From Trichopria drosophilae (lineage: Eukaryota > Arthropoda > Insecta > Hymenoptera > Diapriidae), in assembly GCA_030407085.1 (NCBI GenBank), contig CM059585.1, forward strand, positions 117,045,501-117,109,500: a stretch of DNA of 64,000 nt, read 5' to 3'. The notes under the pieces were generated by a model that made no database searches, had not been told where the DNA came from, and worked only from the letters and a program-made list of their open reading frames with translations. Numbering within the stretch: the first letter of the stretch is position 1; the number at the start of each line of letters is the position of its first letter. The translations under genes were made by a program, and so were the position numbers. Positions 23,800 through 36,172 of this stretch are shown here, one piece after another.

Positions 23800-24005
23800 A
23801 TATATATTTTTCGTCCTTGCGGGCGTAATAATTATTAATAAATCATTTTGCGCCCTGGAAAATTACATGGTGAAGATAGGAATTCCCCACCGACGAGCCC
23901 ACAAATCGAAGACATAAAATCGCATTTTTTACCCGCTAGGACGAAAAATAATGTTCGTATTACGGTCATAAAACGTTATTTTACGCCCTTAATACGAAAA
24001 GTAAT
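23800..24005. repeat. Inverted and direct copies of a 30-base motif
   Basis: The motif ATTTTTCGTCC-GCGGG, followed by a CGTAA-type tail, appears at 23,805. Inverted copies lie at about 23,930-23,950 (CCCGCTAGGACGAAAAAT) and, more diverged, at about 23,980-24,005 (TTTTACGCCC, then ACGAAAAGTAATA). The outer pair of 20-base arms gives a 146-base hairpin (23,805-23,950). It is probably a small decayed inverted-repeat element; class unknown. Confidence 0.5.
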
Positions 24006-25185
24006 ATTTTCCATTTTTATAGCACTTTGAAGAGCAAAAGAAGTACTTAAAATTCTAATAACTGCAATTTGTTCAAGTTTCAACAAATATCATACGTCTG
24101 AACATCATTTGTTTCAGATGATTCCTACGGCCACAATCCGAGTGGTTAACATGCCACCTTTTAAGGAGTTCCGTTGTAAAGAGCACACAACATTTTCCTC
24201 TCCATGTTACACGCCAAACAAGATATTTTGTACACTTAAATATATGACAAATAAGTGTCAAAACATAAAATGATTAATTTCCATTCATACTGGAAAGAAA
24301 AATAAAGAAAATTACACTGTTTATAGGTTGTTCGAGGAGAACCTAATACAACGTTGATTAGGACATTTGAGATAAAAACCTTTCCCGAAAAACGATATGA
24401 CGGAAAAAACATTTTAAAATTTCATATTTTCCTTTAGGAAATAACAATAAACGTTTTTCGAACAATCGTTTTACGAAATTCTGAAAGTTCAGTTAAAGTA
24501 GTACGACCGCGCAACACGTGAAAATATAGTAACTCTATAATAATAAATTTTCGAAAAATGTTATTAATGTTTCTCAGATATAATGGCAATTTTTTTTATA
24601 AGAATAGTCCAGCCTCACAATACCATCTAAGTTGCATGAAAACATTTCTCCCTGAAAAATGTCAGTGACGCATCTCAAAAGATACGTTATCATCAAAATT
24701 AAATCAATCTTTTTCGAAAAAAAATTGAAATTTAGTTTAAAAGAATGCATTCGTTTTCTATCTCTTCGAACACCTTGTAATTCAAGAATCCCATCTCGAG
24801 ACTTCTAGGTTCGTGCTGGTGAGCATGGCAATGATATATCGACCGTTACCACAAGGATAACACCTGTTAATGCGTCTCTCTCATCCTCGAGTCTTTACCC
24901 AACACCTGACTCCACACACGGGCCCCTCTATATAGTTCCTTCGTGGCGAACAGAGCCGAGGATAAACCAGAGCCGTATGAGATTCTCCGATATAGTACAC
25001 AAGCTCAGTGATTTTAGGCTACACCGATAGGCACTAAAGCAATTATTTGATCTGATATGACGTCACTTTACAGAAGGAGATGAGATACGTTTTGGAATTT
25101 CAAATTAACGTTTTCAAATCTGCGCCTGTTATTCACACGGTGAATTATGTAAATACCCGTGTTTGTGGGTAAACATCCACAGTGT
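24006..25185. other. No gene recognised; small GC-richer patch at 24,800-25,020
   Basis: AT-rich DNA apart from 24,800-25,020, which is CpG-containing and unique in the window. No motif, frame or repeat is supported. Confidence 0.45.
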
Positions 25186-25480
25186 TATGAATTATTATTC
25201 ATTTATTCATTACGTATATTTCTTTATTGAAATAATAAATTTGAAATTCAAACTTTATCGGTCTGTTCCGGAACGTTAATTAGAATACCACTTATCTAAA
25301 CATGCTGATGAAAAGGTCTTAGAATTTAATATTAGATATTTTGTACTGAAATTGTCTATGCAATAGCTAGAAGATGAATAGAGTTTATCATTTTTTAATT
25401 ATGATGTTCCAAATAGTATTATTAATAAATCGGTATTACCGTACGCAATATAACAAAAAACTTTGTTTACATATGGATTG
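25186..25480 (+). repeat. Diverged direct duplication, copy 1
   Basis: The anchor TGTTCCGGAACGTTAATTA (from 25,264) recurs at 25,682 with one change, giving a period of 418. Further matches in order include AAAGGTCTTAG, TTTGTA and, near the end, GGTATTACCGTA (25,432-25,443). The two copies are clearly diverged, so the duplication is old. Confidence 0.6.
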
Positions 25481-25604
25481 GTAGCCGAAACTTGACAGTG
25501 GGTGAAGCAAAGTAGATGATTACAACTAGATAACCACAAATAAACATCAACAGTGAATGTGGGTCATATCATATCATTCGGTTCTAGTTTCGATCAACAG
25601 TCTC

Positions 25605-25882
25605 ATCAATATTATTATTTTTAATTTAGTAATAGCATTTACACTATTGAAACGTGGTATTCAAAATATAAACATCAATGATGTTCCGGAACATTAATTA
25701 AAATATAATTCAACTAATCACATTATAAAAAAGGTTTTAGTAATTAATGATAGACAATTTGTATTAAAAGTCGGGACGTAATCGCATTATGACAAGCGAA
25801 AGGGTCTGTTTTAGCATACTTAAGCGTTGTTTAATTTTAAATGATATTCTAATATTATTACGAATTAGTCAGTATTACAGTA
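25605..25882 (+). repeat. Diverged direct duplication, copy 2, cut by a MITE
   Basis: Aligned to copy 1 at a 418-base offset. It breaks at CAGTATTACAGTA, where the pogo-like MITE begins; copy 1 at the same point reads CGGTATTACCGTA and continues without interruption. Confidence 0.6.
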
Positions 25883-26146
25883 CAGTAAAATCCCAGTATA
25901 TTTTCCCATTCCCTTCCTCGCCTTCCTCTGCTGACTCGTTATATTTACCAAAAGAAAGAGAGCGCAGTTTCTCCCACTTCGCTCAGTCGCAATATGTTCA
26001 TGATGTCACAGCAGGCCCTTCCTGAGGTCCCAGTCCGCGAAGTGGGGAAACAAGAGAGCAGCTTTAGGGAAATATAACAAGGCGGGACAGGGCAAGTATG
26101 ATGGGGCGTAAATATAGCGAGAAGCAATTATACCGCGGGACTGCTG
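25883..26146. mobile_element. pogo/Tigger-like MITE, 264 bases
   Basis: TA flanks both ends (25,881-25,882 and 26,147-26,148). The ends read CAGTAAAATCCCAGTATATT on the left and, reverse-complemented, CAGCAGTCCCGCGGTATAAT on the right. They are similar but more diverged than those of the 17,768 element. The interior is pyrimidine-rich at the left, as in that element, so they may be related. Copy 1 of the 418-base duplication provides an empty TA site (25,442-25,443). No transposase is present. Confidence 0.65.
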
Positions 26147-27639
26147 TAGTTCTATAATAGAGAGGTAAGTTTATATCCGTTTTGGTGAAAACTGACGGAT
26201 AATGATTGCTGCAATCAATTAGTTATAGTTACGTACTATTTCCATTTAAAAAGAGAAATAAAGTTTACATATTTCATCACAAGGGATTACATACTGTTTA
26301 CTTGTACACAAATTAAATCAAGGATAATAATCATATTTCGATTTAGATGTCAAGAATATTGTTCTGTACTATTAATTCTCTACAATAAATTGCAGATAAT
26401 AATGTATTCTCTAAATTAGTTGCCCATATGTACTCTATCAAATTACCGTTTGATTTAAATCTCCCGTCGTTGATAAATTAAATACATTAACTTATAATCA
26501 GTAACATGATATACCGAAAACATATATCCTACTTAATTATATTTGCAGCTATATGACGTAATCATTCGCCAAAATTAGCTGAAATTACAAATTGCAGAGA
26601 AAATCTACATTTTAAACATAATAAATACAACCAATTAATTAATCATTAACAAGCCTCGGTATAACAAGAAGCTGAGAAAACCTAACAATACGACAAGAAT
26701 CGACAAACATTCGTGTCTGGAAAAGTGTTAAAGTAGGAAATAATTTAGTAAGACATCAATTCAAATAAATACCTCAGCATAAATATTATCTAATTCTCAC
26801 TAACTAGAATATCATTGCGGTATTTGAAAGTATAATTGATAATGCTCGCACGAACATTGTTGCACATAAGTACAATATTAATTTGAAAGTCGAGTCTAAA
26901 GTCACTGATCCCGTATGGAAGGCACTGAAGTGAAGTAAGAAAACGAATGCATTCACGTCGATAATGCCAAGTGTGAATGCTCTAATTATCATGCAGTTTC
27001 GTTTCAGTGAAGTTAGCTAAGTCATTGACTCAAATGCTGCTTCGAAGGTAATTGAAGTAATCATACTGGTAACTGTAATGTAACACCTATATGCAATAGA
27101 AATCGTTACCATGAAATGGAGAATGTAAATAGTTCCTGATAGAAGATAATAAAATTAATCGTTTCGATACGTTATTAGACTTGCTTTCCTCGATATTAGC
27201 TTGCATTGAATAAAACCGATTACAGCGTACATCATTCGCCATATATGATAATATAAACTGCATTAAATATAGCGAGTTATGTGGTGCATTGTATAGATTA
27301 CCCATCAATTACAGTAACCAGTAAGTGTTTAGTTAACTGAAAACGGGATACATTGTATTCTCTATGTATTATTGATACTAATTTAGTTTGATGTGTATCT
27401 AGTTAATAGAAGAAACAATACTCGTGATGCGTGAACTGCAGAATTTTATTACGGAAAATTCAAATATGTAGACAGATCCCTGAACCTGTTTTTATGTTTT
27501 AGTTAAAGCAATAAACATTTCTTCATATAGTCGTACTACATTGTCGATGACATGATGACAGAAGATGATGATAGATAACATCAAATGATGCATTTCTTGC
27601 TGTGAAAATTTGCATTTTATCAATTGAATATTATCCACT

Positions 27640-27720
27640 TTAGTAAAAACGTGAATTCCCAGTATTTATGAGTGAAAATTCACTAATTATGAAGTGAAAA
27701 CTCACTCTACTTATTATTTA
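27640..27720. repeat. Fragment of the AGAGTGAAAA inverted-repeat family
   Basis: GAGTGAAAATTCACT and GTGAAAACTCACTCT are palindromic words shared with the elements at 780 and 58,872. Too short to define ends. Confidence 0.35.
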
Positions 27721-30700
27721 TTGGCAACATCCTTCTTTCTCTTTCGGATGGTGTTTCGAAAAATTTAAAAGCACAAAAATTATGTGTAGTTATTTTTAAC
27801 TTTATTTAACAAAAATCAGGAATTTTTTAGTTTTTTCTTTTTCACGTCATTTTTTTGTCATTTCCCCTTAGATTACCTCAGATATTTATAAGCGTCTCGC
27901 CAACAATGTTTGGGCTAGAAGATAGAACTATTGTAAAAAATTAAATTTCAAAATGGCGGCTCAAAAATGCCTACTCAAGTCAATTTTTTCAAAATCATAG
28001 TCACATCTATTCAATTAATTGACCCGAATAAAATCACTTCAAAAATTGGTACACGGTGAATTTTGGGTTCGTTCAGTCCAAATGTGATGTTGCTTTTCAA
28101 AAATTCAAAATGACGGACACATTAAATCCTGACATTAAACGACTTGGAATGCCAGCCTTTAAAAACGTACACAAAAATTGCATGTATCATAAATTTAAAG
28201 TCATTTGCATATCTCCGAAAAGCGATATCTTCCACCAAATGAAAAATTCACCGTAAACGTTCAATTTAATGTACAGTATCATTTGTAGGAAATTCCTACT
28301 AGAAATTCGGCGTAAATGTTTCTGGCTAGTATTATTGTCTTCTATTTTAACAGCAAGGTACAAGTTTTCCAAGAACCGCGGACAATGAAAAGAATAACAA
28401 TCGTGAAACATAAACAACATACGTTAAGGATTGTAAGCAGTTTGCTGCTTTTGGTATGCGCCCTTCTGCAATCGATATTTATATCATACATATTTTGAAT
28501 ACCTGAAAAAAAATTGTGTATGCCCAATCTTTTTAATAAACTTTTGGTGTATACACTTTTTATTACTATTTTTTTTTTTCAAATTACATTTGAATCTGGT
28601 CTTTTTGAAAAGTTTGGAGATGCATGAATTTTCGTTTTATATGCAAATATTATGTTAAAATAGCAAATAACTATTCAATCTTAATTTAGTACAAGTAAAG
28701 TTGATTCCCTTAAATCAGTACAAATTATACTAATTTTAGAAAATTACAATCATGCTGCATAAATTCAACGATTTTGCTGCAATTAATACACATGTTTTAT
28801 TATAATATGCGATAATATATATTAGTAATATATAATTATTTACACCGCGATAATAAATAAACGTAACCCCTTTCTTAGTTATGGCCGTGATTTCGAAAAG
28901 ACAGATAAAATCTGAAATAAAATAAAGGGAGAAAAGAGGAAGTTATAAAGATAAAAGACAAAAATATATACTTAGAATTAATTATATTATTATATGCAGA
29001 CACAGATAATAGTTATTGACCAAAATATTGAAATGATTGACATATACGCAGAATGAGGAGTAAAAATAATAGTTTTACTGCATTATTTAGAAGGGAAAGT
29101 GCAGATTCGTATTTAAAAAAATATTTTCATTAATAATAAAAACTATTTATAACTTATACTAGAACAATTAGTTACAATAATTATTCCATTATGATTTTGT
29201 GCAGGCATGATCCATGTTTTAGTTGATATATTTCAATACAAAAGTTCATTATACTTTCTTCAAATTTCCTGTGCATACTTAAGTTGTTAAATAAAGTTGT
29301 AACATTTTGACAGAATACCTATCTACTCACTAATAAACTTTCAAACATATTTAACAAATTTATCAGGAACTAACTTGTAATATGTTTATAGCAAATAAAC
29401 AAAACTTTGATAGGTATTATATATAAACTCGTTTCTACTTGATTATCTTTGTTAACAATTATATTTATGTAGGAAATTAATATTATTACTAAATTGTATT
29501 ATTTACGATGGTTAATAATTATTCATTGTTTTATTTCCAGAAATTTTACATATTATCAACCCTATTGTATACCGGAGTATACACATCCAAGCATTTTTTT
29601 TTAATCCGAAAACTATATTATATTTCACGATCTGCAACCACTAAAACTAAACCTGAGGATATATTTTTTGAATTTACAGCGTCTATATTTTATTTGTTGC
29701 TGACATCAACGAAGATGAGGTTTCAAGATCGAGATGAAACTGGGCAGTCGGAGATTTCGGAATATCACAAAAAGTAAAAAGTATCAATAATGGAAACAAA
29801 AGGAAAAAACACAGAAAATAATGTTTTCTGTATTCTGTACAAATTTAATTGCACTAACATTTTTGAACGTTTATACTATTAGTACTCTAAAATTTCTAAA
29901 AATTGCAAAACTGTAACTGAAGCAAAAGTCCTTTATTTCTAAATAAAGGTAGACGAATCAAATCCATGTTCGCAAGATGAATTTCCTGAACCGCAGACTA
30001 TATGCTTCGTCCAAAATATGACCGCGTAAATATAGTGAATTAAATTCACTGGTGTTCAAATGAATGAATGCATCATCTGCATTAAACCTGCAGTAACAGC
30101 AACTGAAATGAATCAAACTAAAAATAGTATAGCGAAGTAGCGAGACTGCGAAGATTCCATCTGAAACTTCACGAACTCAAAATAGAAGCTTAGTCGAGTC
30201 GGAAATGAAATCAGAATCTAATGACCCATTTTTCCTGGAGAAAAAACTTGGAAACATCCTAGGATTGATTGATAAAAATTCAATGAGGGTTGTGTATTGC
30301 CAGAACAATGGGTGGAATTTACAACAACTATCTAAGCCAAGAAACCGCTGAAGAGTCCATTAGTCACGGTACTTTGATAATCTTGGCTGGTTCTACTTTT
30401 GTGCCGTTTTTCTAAGAACTTTGTTACTGAAGTGAAGCAGTGTGAAAAGACAATTGCAAATAAATTACTCCTACAACATCATACCGAAAATCAAGTGTGT
30501 GTATATTGTCATCTTGCGAAAGTTATGTGGTTACTGAAGTTTAAGTTTTGGTGATTGCATAACTACAAGATTTTATTACGTTTGATAAAAATATCTATTT
30601 AAATATTTATACATTAATATATACTAGGACTGTTGGAGTGAAATTTAATTCCAAAGCAGTAAACATGGAACTGTTGAACTGAGAATCAATTTTCAGTAGA

Positions 30701-30736
30701 TAGAAGTAAACTTGCAGTCCTTTGGGGTAAACAATC

Positions 30737-30866
30737 TACTCCTAATTGGAATCATATTACTAATTTGCTTCAATGGATTCAAATTATATTATAGAGGATT
30801 TAGATATCTTTGCTACTCTAATTAGACTCAATATATTACTTCAATGGTTTGAAAGTGTAGAGAAGG
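30737..30866 (+). repeat. Diverged local direct repeat
   Basis: Two copies about 75-80 bases apart share CTACTC, CTAATT, TCAATAT-type words and CTTCAATGG-TT. A local duplication with no apparent function. Confidence 0.45.
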
Positions 30867-31810
30867 TACATAAAAACATAATTTTATGTCGAAAAACATT
30901 TATTTCGAATGTTTAGAATTTTTTAATTCATAAATCGACAGTTAGGAATATTAGATACTGGAATCAACTAAACGAATTTGGATTAAATATCAAGCAATTT
31001 CTAAAATAATGAATACCCTGGTTTTGAAGGTATTAAATAATATCAATTGCTATTGATAACGTCGACAAAGGACATATATTGTGAAAGTTTAACAAAATAC
31101 TTCGGAAACAATGGAAATATAAAAAGCTTATCTCGATTGAAGGAAGAAAATAAAAAACCTCTGAAAGACTTAATTATCATTTATTTCGAGCTGTTTCGCT
31201 CAGTGTTTCTGTCTGTTACCTGTCTAATAACAAGTGAGAGACTCGAGGATTCGTGTTTAAATAAAAACCTTCCCATCTTTTCATAGCAAGAAAGGGACAA
31301 CGAGGCATTCTGTTGTCATTATTACCATATAACTCGAAAAATTGTTAACATGACATCACATACACTCTTCTTGTCGATTTTAATAACGTCAAAATTGGAT
31401 GAAATAAATAAAAATAATCCTTGTCACTTTTTGAAGACTCAATTAGTAAGAATAGTCACGTATATTTATGAATTTTACCACTAAATTTATCTTTTTCTCA
31501 ATCAATATCTATCGTTACCACATTTTTTAATTGTATCTAAATCAGACACTTAAAGTATGAATGGCTGTTGAGAATCGAAGAATTTAATTAACTTGTGAAT
31601 TCAGAGTGTAATACTGACATATTTATTAAAACCAGCAAAATTATTTTCATGAGTTAACAGGCAGTTCTTCTAAATCTACAGATAAATCTGTTAAATTTAC
31701 AGATAATTTCTGCAGGGTTTACCGATGTTTTTTTTTTGCTGTTACTTATGTCTGTAAAACCAACAGGGTTTTTTTTACAAATCTTTTTATAAGGGCCATG
31801 ATAAAAAAAA

Positions 31811-31835
31811 TAATATAATAATAATAATAATAATA
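31811..31835. repeat. AAT/ATA trinucleotide microsatellite
   Basis: An uninterrupted run of ATA units, flanked on both sides by A runs. Confidence 0.9.
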
Positions 31836-32791
31836 AAAAAAAGAATCCTGACTACGGTCTAGATCCATGATGTGATCAATTCAATAAACACTAAATATTA
31901 TTTTTGGCACACTCACGGTGAAAAAAGAAAAATGTTGACGAAATTGAGAAACTTTAAGAACACCTTGATTCTACTGGCTGAATTACCAACTAATACTTGC
32001 GACTACAGGGCATTTATATTAGTGGTTACGGAACTTCAGTAAAAAAATCAATTTATCCCATTTTTGTCGTGTAGAACGATCATTTAAAAACTGATAAGAA
32101 AAAAATGTTTATGATACTGAGTAAAATTGAGAATAAAGTTGCTACACGATCAGAACTACTAAATCATTATAGTACAGTCAATTATTCTGACCGTAGACCG
32201 TTCGCGCCTGATCGGTTAAAAATCAAATTTCACTTATTTTGGTCAAAGCATCGGTAGTGAAATAAGAAAAGAAAGATTGAAAACTAAAGAAATGAAAAGT
32301 GTTGACGTAATTGATAAGAAGACCTTTCTACGACCTTAAATACCGAATTAGGGAGTAATTAAAAGTTAGTTCCAATATCAGAACTATTATCAAAGCCAAT
32401 TCCCTTGACCATTGTGCAGTTCCATGACATGATATAATATTTAGTACAAAAATAAATAAATATAACCAATTTTTTTCCTGGGTCATTCGACAAAAATGTA
32501 AACAAAAAAATGAACGTTGTTGTAATTGAGGCAAATTAAGAATATTGCTATTCTGACAATATTACATCGTTTTTTAGTCACATACGGGTCACCTGAACTC
32601 CAATTTCGTGGAATAATTCAGAAACCTATTCTCCTGTCCATAGTGCAGTTCCATGATATGGTGAATTCAGTAAAAACTAAATTTACCTTTTTTTTATAGT
32701 AATTGTCACAAAATGACACTTATTTTTTGACTGATATACAGGCGATCCAAAAGAATTAGGAAAAATAAGAATTTTGATGAATTTTGATATA

Positions 32792-33020
32792 CAGTTGAAT
32801 CTCCATTAACGAATACTCCGTTTTCGAATATGCAGACGTTTCCGTTAGAGAACAAATTCCCTTTCATCGGTATCCCCACTTCGAACCACAAAAATACAGG
32901 TTCCTACAGAGGAGAGAAAGTTTGACGTGGAGAGACAATATTTCCTCCTGAAATATTCGTTATCGGAAATTGAACTGCCTCATGTTGGACCAACCGTATT
33001 CGTTAACGTGGATTCGACCG
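32792..33020. mobile_element. TA-flanked MITE, pogo-like, 229 bases
   Basis: TA on both sides (32,790-32,791 and 33,021-33,022). The ends read CAGTTGAATCTCCATTAACG on the left and, reverse-complemented, CGGTCGAATCCACGTTAACG on the right; both continue AATAC. Wording of this kind (CAGT-GAA-CTCC, then ACGAA) is common at pogo/jerky-type ends. No transposase frame is present. It lies inside the decayed tandem array. Confidence 0.65.
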
Positions 33021-33053
33021 TATAGCGATACCATTATCTGCACAGCTGTACTC

Positions 33054-33977
33054 AAATCGAAAAATGTTTTATGGGAATGTTGTAGGTATAAAAAAGATTT
33101 AGAATTTTTGTATATATCATTTTTCACATTACCTCAAAGTTTCAGGAAAAAATCGAAGAAACCGTGTTTTTTGTTTTTAATTCTTTTTCGCGCTCAAAAA
33201 TGCTTTTTTTTCGTGAAATTTGTAGGAAACTTACCTTTTTTTGTCCCGAATAAGCTGTAATTTTTCTGAATAATAATATTTAATCGTTTGTTTTTTATTC
33301 TGTGGAAAATCTAATATTAAAACTTTAGATAATGGAGCTTTATATAATGGAATTTATTCGTTGAACTATCTACTTTCAGATAATATATGAATCACATTTA
33401 TTATATTTACATTTGTATACAAAAAGTGCAAAAAACACGAAATTATTGATTTATTAACTGATAAAATATACAACGTATTTCCACAATAAAACAAATTACA
33501 AAAAAAAAACGTAATAACAACAATTTTACAATAACAGAATTGCACTTGTTTCTTTCTTTTAAATATTGATGCTAAAAATTAAATTAATATTGATGGTGAA
33601 AATCGAGATTTTTGACACTTTCTTGTAAATTGTCAATTGTAAATTGATTCATATACAATCTGAAAATAAATATTTCAACGAATAAATTCCATTAAATAAA
33701 GTTCCATTCTCTACTATTGTGAAATTAGATTTTTCACTGGAAAATATAGGTGTTTTATCGGTTTTTAATCAATAAAAAAGAAACGAATACATATAATTAC
33801 TAAAAAAAATTACAGCTTATTCGGGACAAAAGAAGGTAAGTCTCCAAAAATTTCAAGAAAAAAAATCTTTTTGTGCGTCAAAAATATTAGAAATACGGGT
33901 TTTTCGATTTTTGTTATGTGAAAAATGATGTATAGAAAAATTGTAGATCTTTTTAATACCTACAACATTTTTCGATT
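33054..33977. mobile_element. Foldback element, 924 bases with arms of about 340 bases
   Basis: The left arm (33,054-33,399) and right arm (33,641-33,977) are inverted copies. Matching blocks include AATCGAAAAATGTT at the tips, GTTGTAGGTAT, ATCATTTTTCACAT, TTTTGTCCCGAATAAGCTGT, AATGGAATTTATTCGTTGAA and TATATGAATCA nearest the centre. The 240-base spacer is AT-rich. The left arm has a small insertion after the first block. The arms are diverged enough that the palindrome is not recent. No long frame, no clear target duplication. Confidence 0.75.
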
Positions 33978-34379
33978 GGGGGTCAATTGCTGGTAATAAC
34001 AAAAAATCGCTGTAAAAATTGTAAATCACCTGTAATCACCTATATTTGGAGAAAATGATCAGCTGGGATTTCGCACTTTGCAAATTTTGAAACTAAATAG
34101 TTGTACAAATAATGCCGTTTTTTGCACATTTTTGTCAGACCTATGACCCCTCGAGGATAGATGTGTCTGAACTACAGTCTTCGGACCACGATTCAGTTCC
34201 ACGAAATGACAAATTCAGTAAAAAGCCAAACGTAACCCATTTTTGTCTTACGCATGGGTCATTCGACAAAAAATATCGAGACAGAAAGTCTGACTCAAAA
34301 AATCATTTCAAAAATGAAAAACGTTGATGGAATTGAGACAAATTTATACGACTTGAACGAAAATAGGCAGAAATCATGA

Positions 34380-34800
34380 AATGCAAATGAGACTATTGGC
34401 GAGCAGACGCCGGCGGGCGACCGCGTGGAAAAGCGGCCCAGTAGTCGCGTTCGTGCCAGTTCTATCGTGTATGATAGAGAAACACCATCCACCACCCACC
34501 TATAAGAACGTAACGACTCGAAGTTACTCGCTTACGGACATGCACTTCTACGTGTGTTGTAGCAGACGGGTTTCCCCTTTCCCTCTCGTCGTCGGCCGCC
34601 TCTTTCACCGTGCTTAAAAGCGTATATAATACGTAGCACGCACAGATATATTGAGACACGCGCCAACGCATTCTAATTATCATGTACATAATGGTGGCCG
34701 GTCGCCAAGCTTCAGAAATACATCAGAGCGGACCGCTATAGATAGGGAGCATCTGCAGGATTCTTCCCGGAGAAATGCGAGCGCTGAATCGCCCGGAAAA
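34380..34800. other. GC-rich, CpG-containing island
   Basis: CGCCGGCGGGCGACCGCG near 34,408 starts a CpG-rich stretch with opposed frames (34,381-34,617 plus, 34,462-34,689 minus) but no domain. AAAAGCGTATATAATACG near 34,615 resembles a TATA context but nothing downstream looks transcribed. Regulatory function is unproven. Confidence 0.3.
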
Positions 34801-35452
34801 CTCTTGTTTTATTCGAAATCTGACATGTGGTACCATGGAAAAATGAGGATGTGCAAGAAAGATACAGTAAGGTAAACAAAATTGTCACGATGTGATCAGC
34901 AGTTATTTGCAACATCTTTTTGCGCAAATATATTTTGGATGGTTGCTTTGTCACAGTAAAGGCTTCCTCCGAATAATACGCTTCTGATGAGTCTATGGAT
35001 GTATGGATGAAGATACATTAGCAGCTGCGAATTTTTGTAGAAATTTGGATGGAGTGGATGAATTCAGGATGAATCGTTTATCTGAAACAGCTGAATGTCT
35101 CCAAGACATTAAAGATTGTCGTGGAAACTTTACCACCTCAGATAACAATTTCTCTACAAATAAGGATTCAGTGCTTCAATAAAACTTAGAATCTTTTAGC
35201 AATTTCGCTGAATGAACACATCAATAATGTTCGTTTTATGATAAAATGGAGGCTGCACAGCTTTTCTCCAAAGAATTTTTAAGAAAAGAGATTTTGCGTA
35301 ACGTATACATTATCTCTGAAGTGCAAAAACTCAACAATGTCGAGTAAAATATAATTATCCATGTTACTTGCATTATTGTCATAGTAGATTCATCTTTATT
35401 AATTTGTCTATATTGACATCAAATAACATCGTGATCAAGTAATCTTACGGTA
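34801..35452. other. No gene recognised
   Basis: Mixed to AT-rich unique DNA. Short frames near 34,736-34,954 are incidental. Nothing else is seen. Confidence 0.45.
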
Positions 35453-36164
35453 GTAGTCTGGTGTCACGCGCGTTTTTCGTAGGCTTTTGTGGAATTTTTT
35501 TTTGTTAAAATAAAATTAAATCGATTGGGGCTTTTTATATGTTATTGTTAGCGTTCAGAGAATATAAAAACATTTTTCATTTGTAAAACAACAATTTTTT
35601 ACAATTATTTATGTAATAACGAAATAGGCGTCTACAAAAAGGAGGGTGTGGCTGGCCCAGGTAATTTTGGCACTTTGAGACGTCTGAAATCAAAAAATAA
35701 AAAGATTATTGTTCAGCAAGCTTGTAATTCTGGTTAGGACTAAAATTAATCAATTTGGTTGAAAAATATTAAAATATCGGACTTTTGAAACAAATAGATG
35801 CCTAATTTACATTTTTTTAATAAGAAACCAGGCTATAAAATAAACAATTATAAATAAAAATAAAAGATTTCAGTTCCTACGATAGCCGCAGATGTGTAAA
35901 ATAACATATTCAAAATCCAGCGAAATCGGTTGAATAGAAAAATTGTAATCACCTAGGCCTATCGGAAAAACATGGTTTTGAGAAAAAGGCGTTTAAAATT
36001 TTGACAACAGATTTTCTCCTCCTACGAGACGCTATTGTATATGTGTTGTAACTTTTTCAATTTTTCGAATTTTGTTGTAATTTTTTCACAGTATATTCTT
36101 AAGACACAATACTTTCGAAATATGTAACACAACAAAAATCGATCGTCCCAAGACACCAGATTAC
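35453..36164. mobile_element. TA-flanked inverted-repeat element, 712 bases
   Basis: The ends read GTAGTCTGGTGTC on the left and GTAATCTGGTGTC reverse-complemented on the right. TA flanks both (35,451-35,452 and 36,165-36,166). The inverted repeat is short and the interior AT-rich, with no frame of note. The TA target suggests the Tc1/mariner group, but the end sequence is not one I can place. It ends eight bases before the next element. Confidence 0.65.
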
Positions 36165-36172
36165 TACTTTAA

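Larger units (their letters stand above)
26150..31810. other. Long AT-rich tract, nearly featureless
   Basis: No gene, RNA gene or complete transposon is supported over more than 5.6 kb. Frames are at most 89 codons and have no motifs. Phrases near 27,950-28,130 (CAAAATGGCGG, TCAAAATGACGGAC) resemble the interior wording of the piggyBac-like element at 36,173, so decayed relatives may be present. A fragment of the AGAGTGAAAA family lies at about 27,640-27,720. A diverged 55-base direct repeat (CTTCAATGGNTT) lies at 30,737-30,866. Confidence 0.5.
31862..34370 (+). repeat. Decayed tandem array, units about 150-230 bases, broken by transposons
   Basis: The same ordered phrases recur. CAGTTCCATGA or a variant is followed by TTCAGTAAAAA, a CCATTTTTGTC-type block, GGGTCATTCGACAAAAA, and AATGTTGACG-AATTGAGA. 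The last phrase or its variants occur near 31,932, 32,107, 32,297, 32,511 and 34,318. The first occurs near 31,865, 32,418, 32,646 and 34,195. Spacing is irregular and the units are strongly diverged. The gap from 32,700 to 34,100 is explained mainly by two inserted elements (32,792-33,020 and 33,054-33,977). Origin unknown: an old satellite or tandemly duplicated transposon ends. Confidence 0.6.

Noticed and set aside
34613..34632. TATA-type core promoter in a GC island
   Set aside because: The TATATAA match is common in this AT-rich DNA, and no initiator, open frame or transcript-like structure follows.
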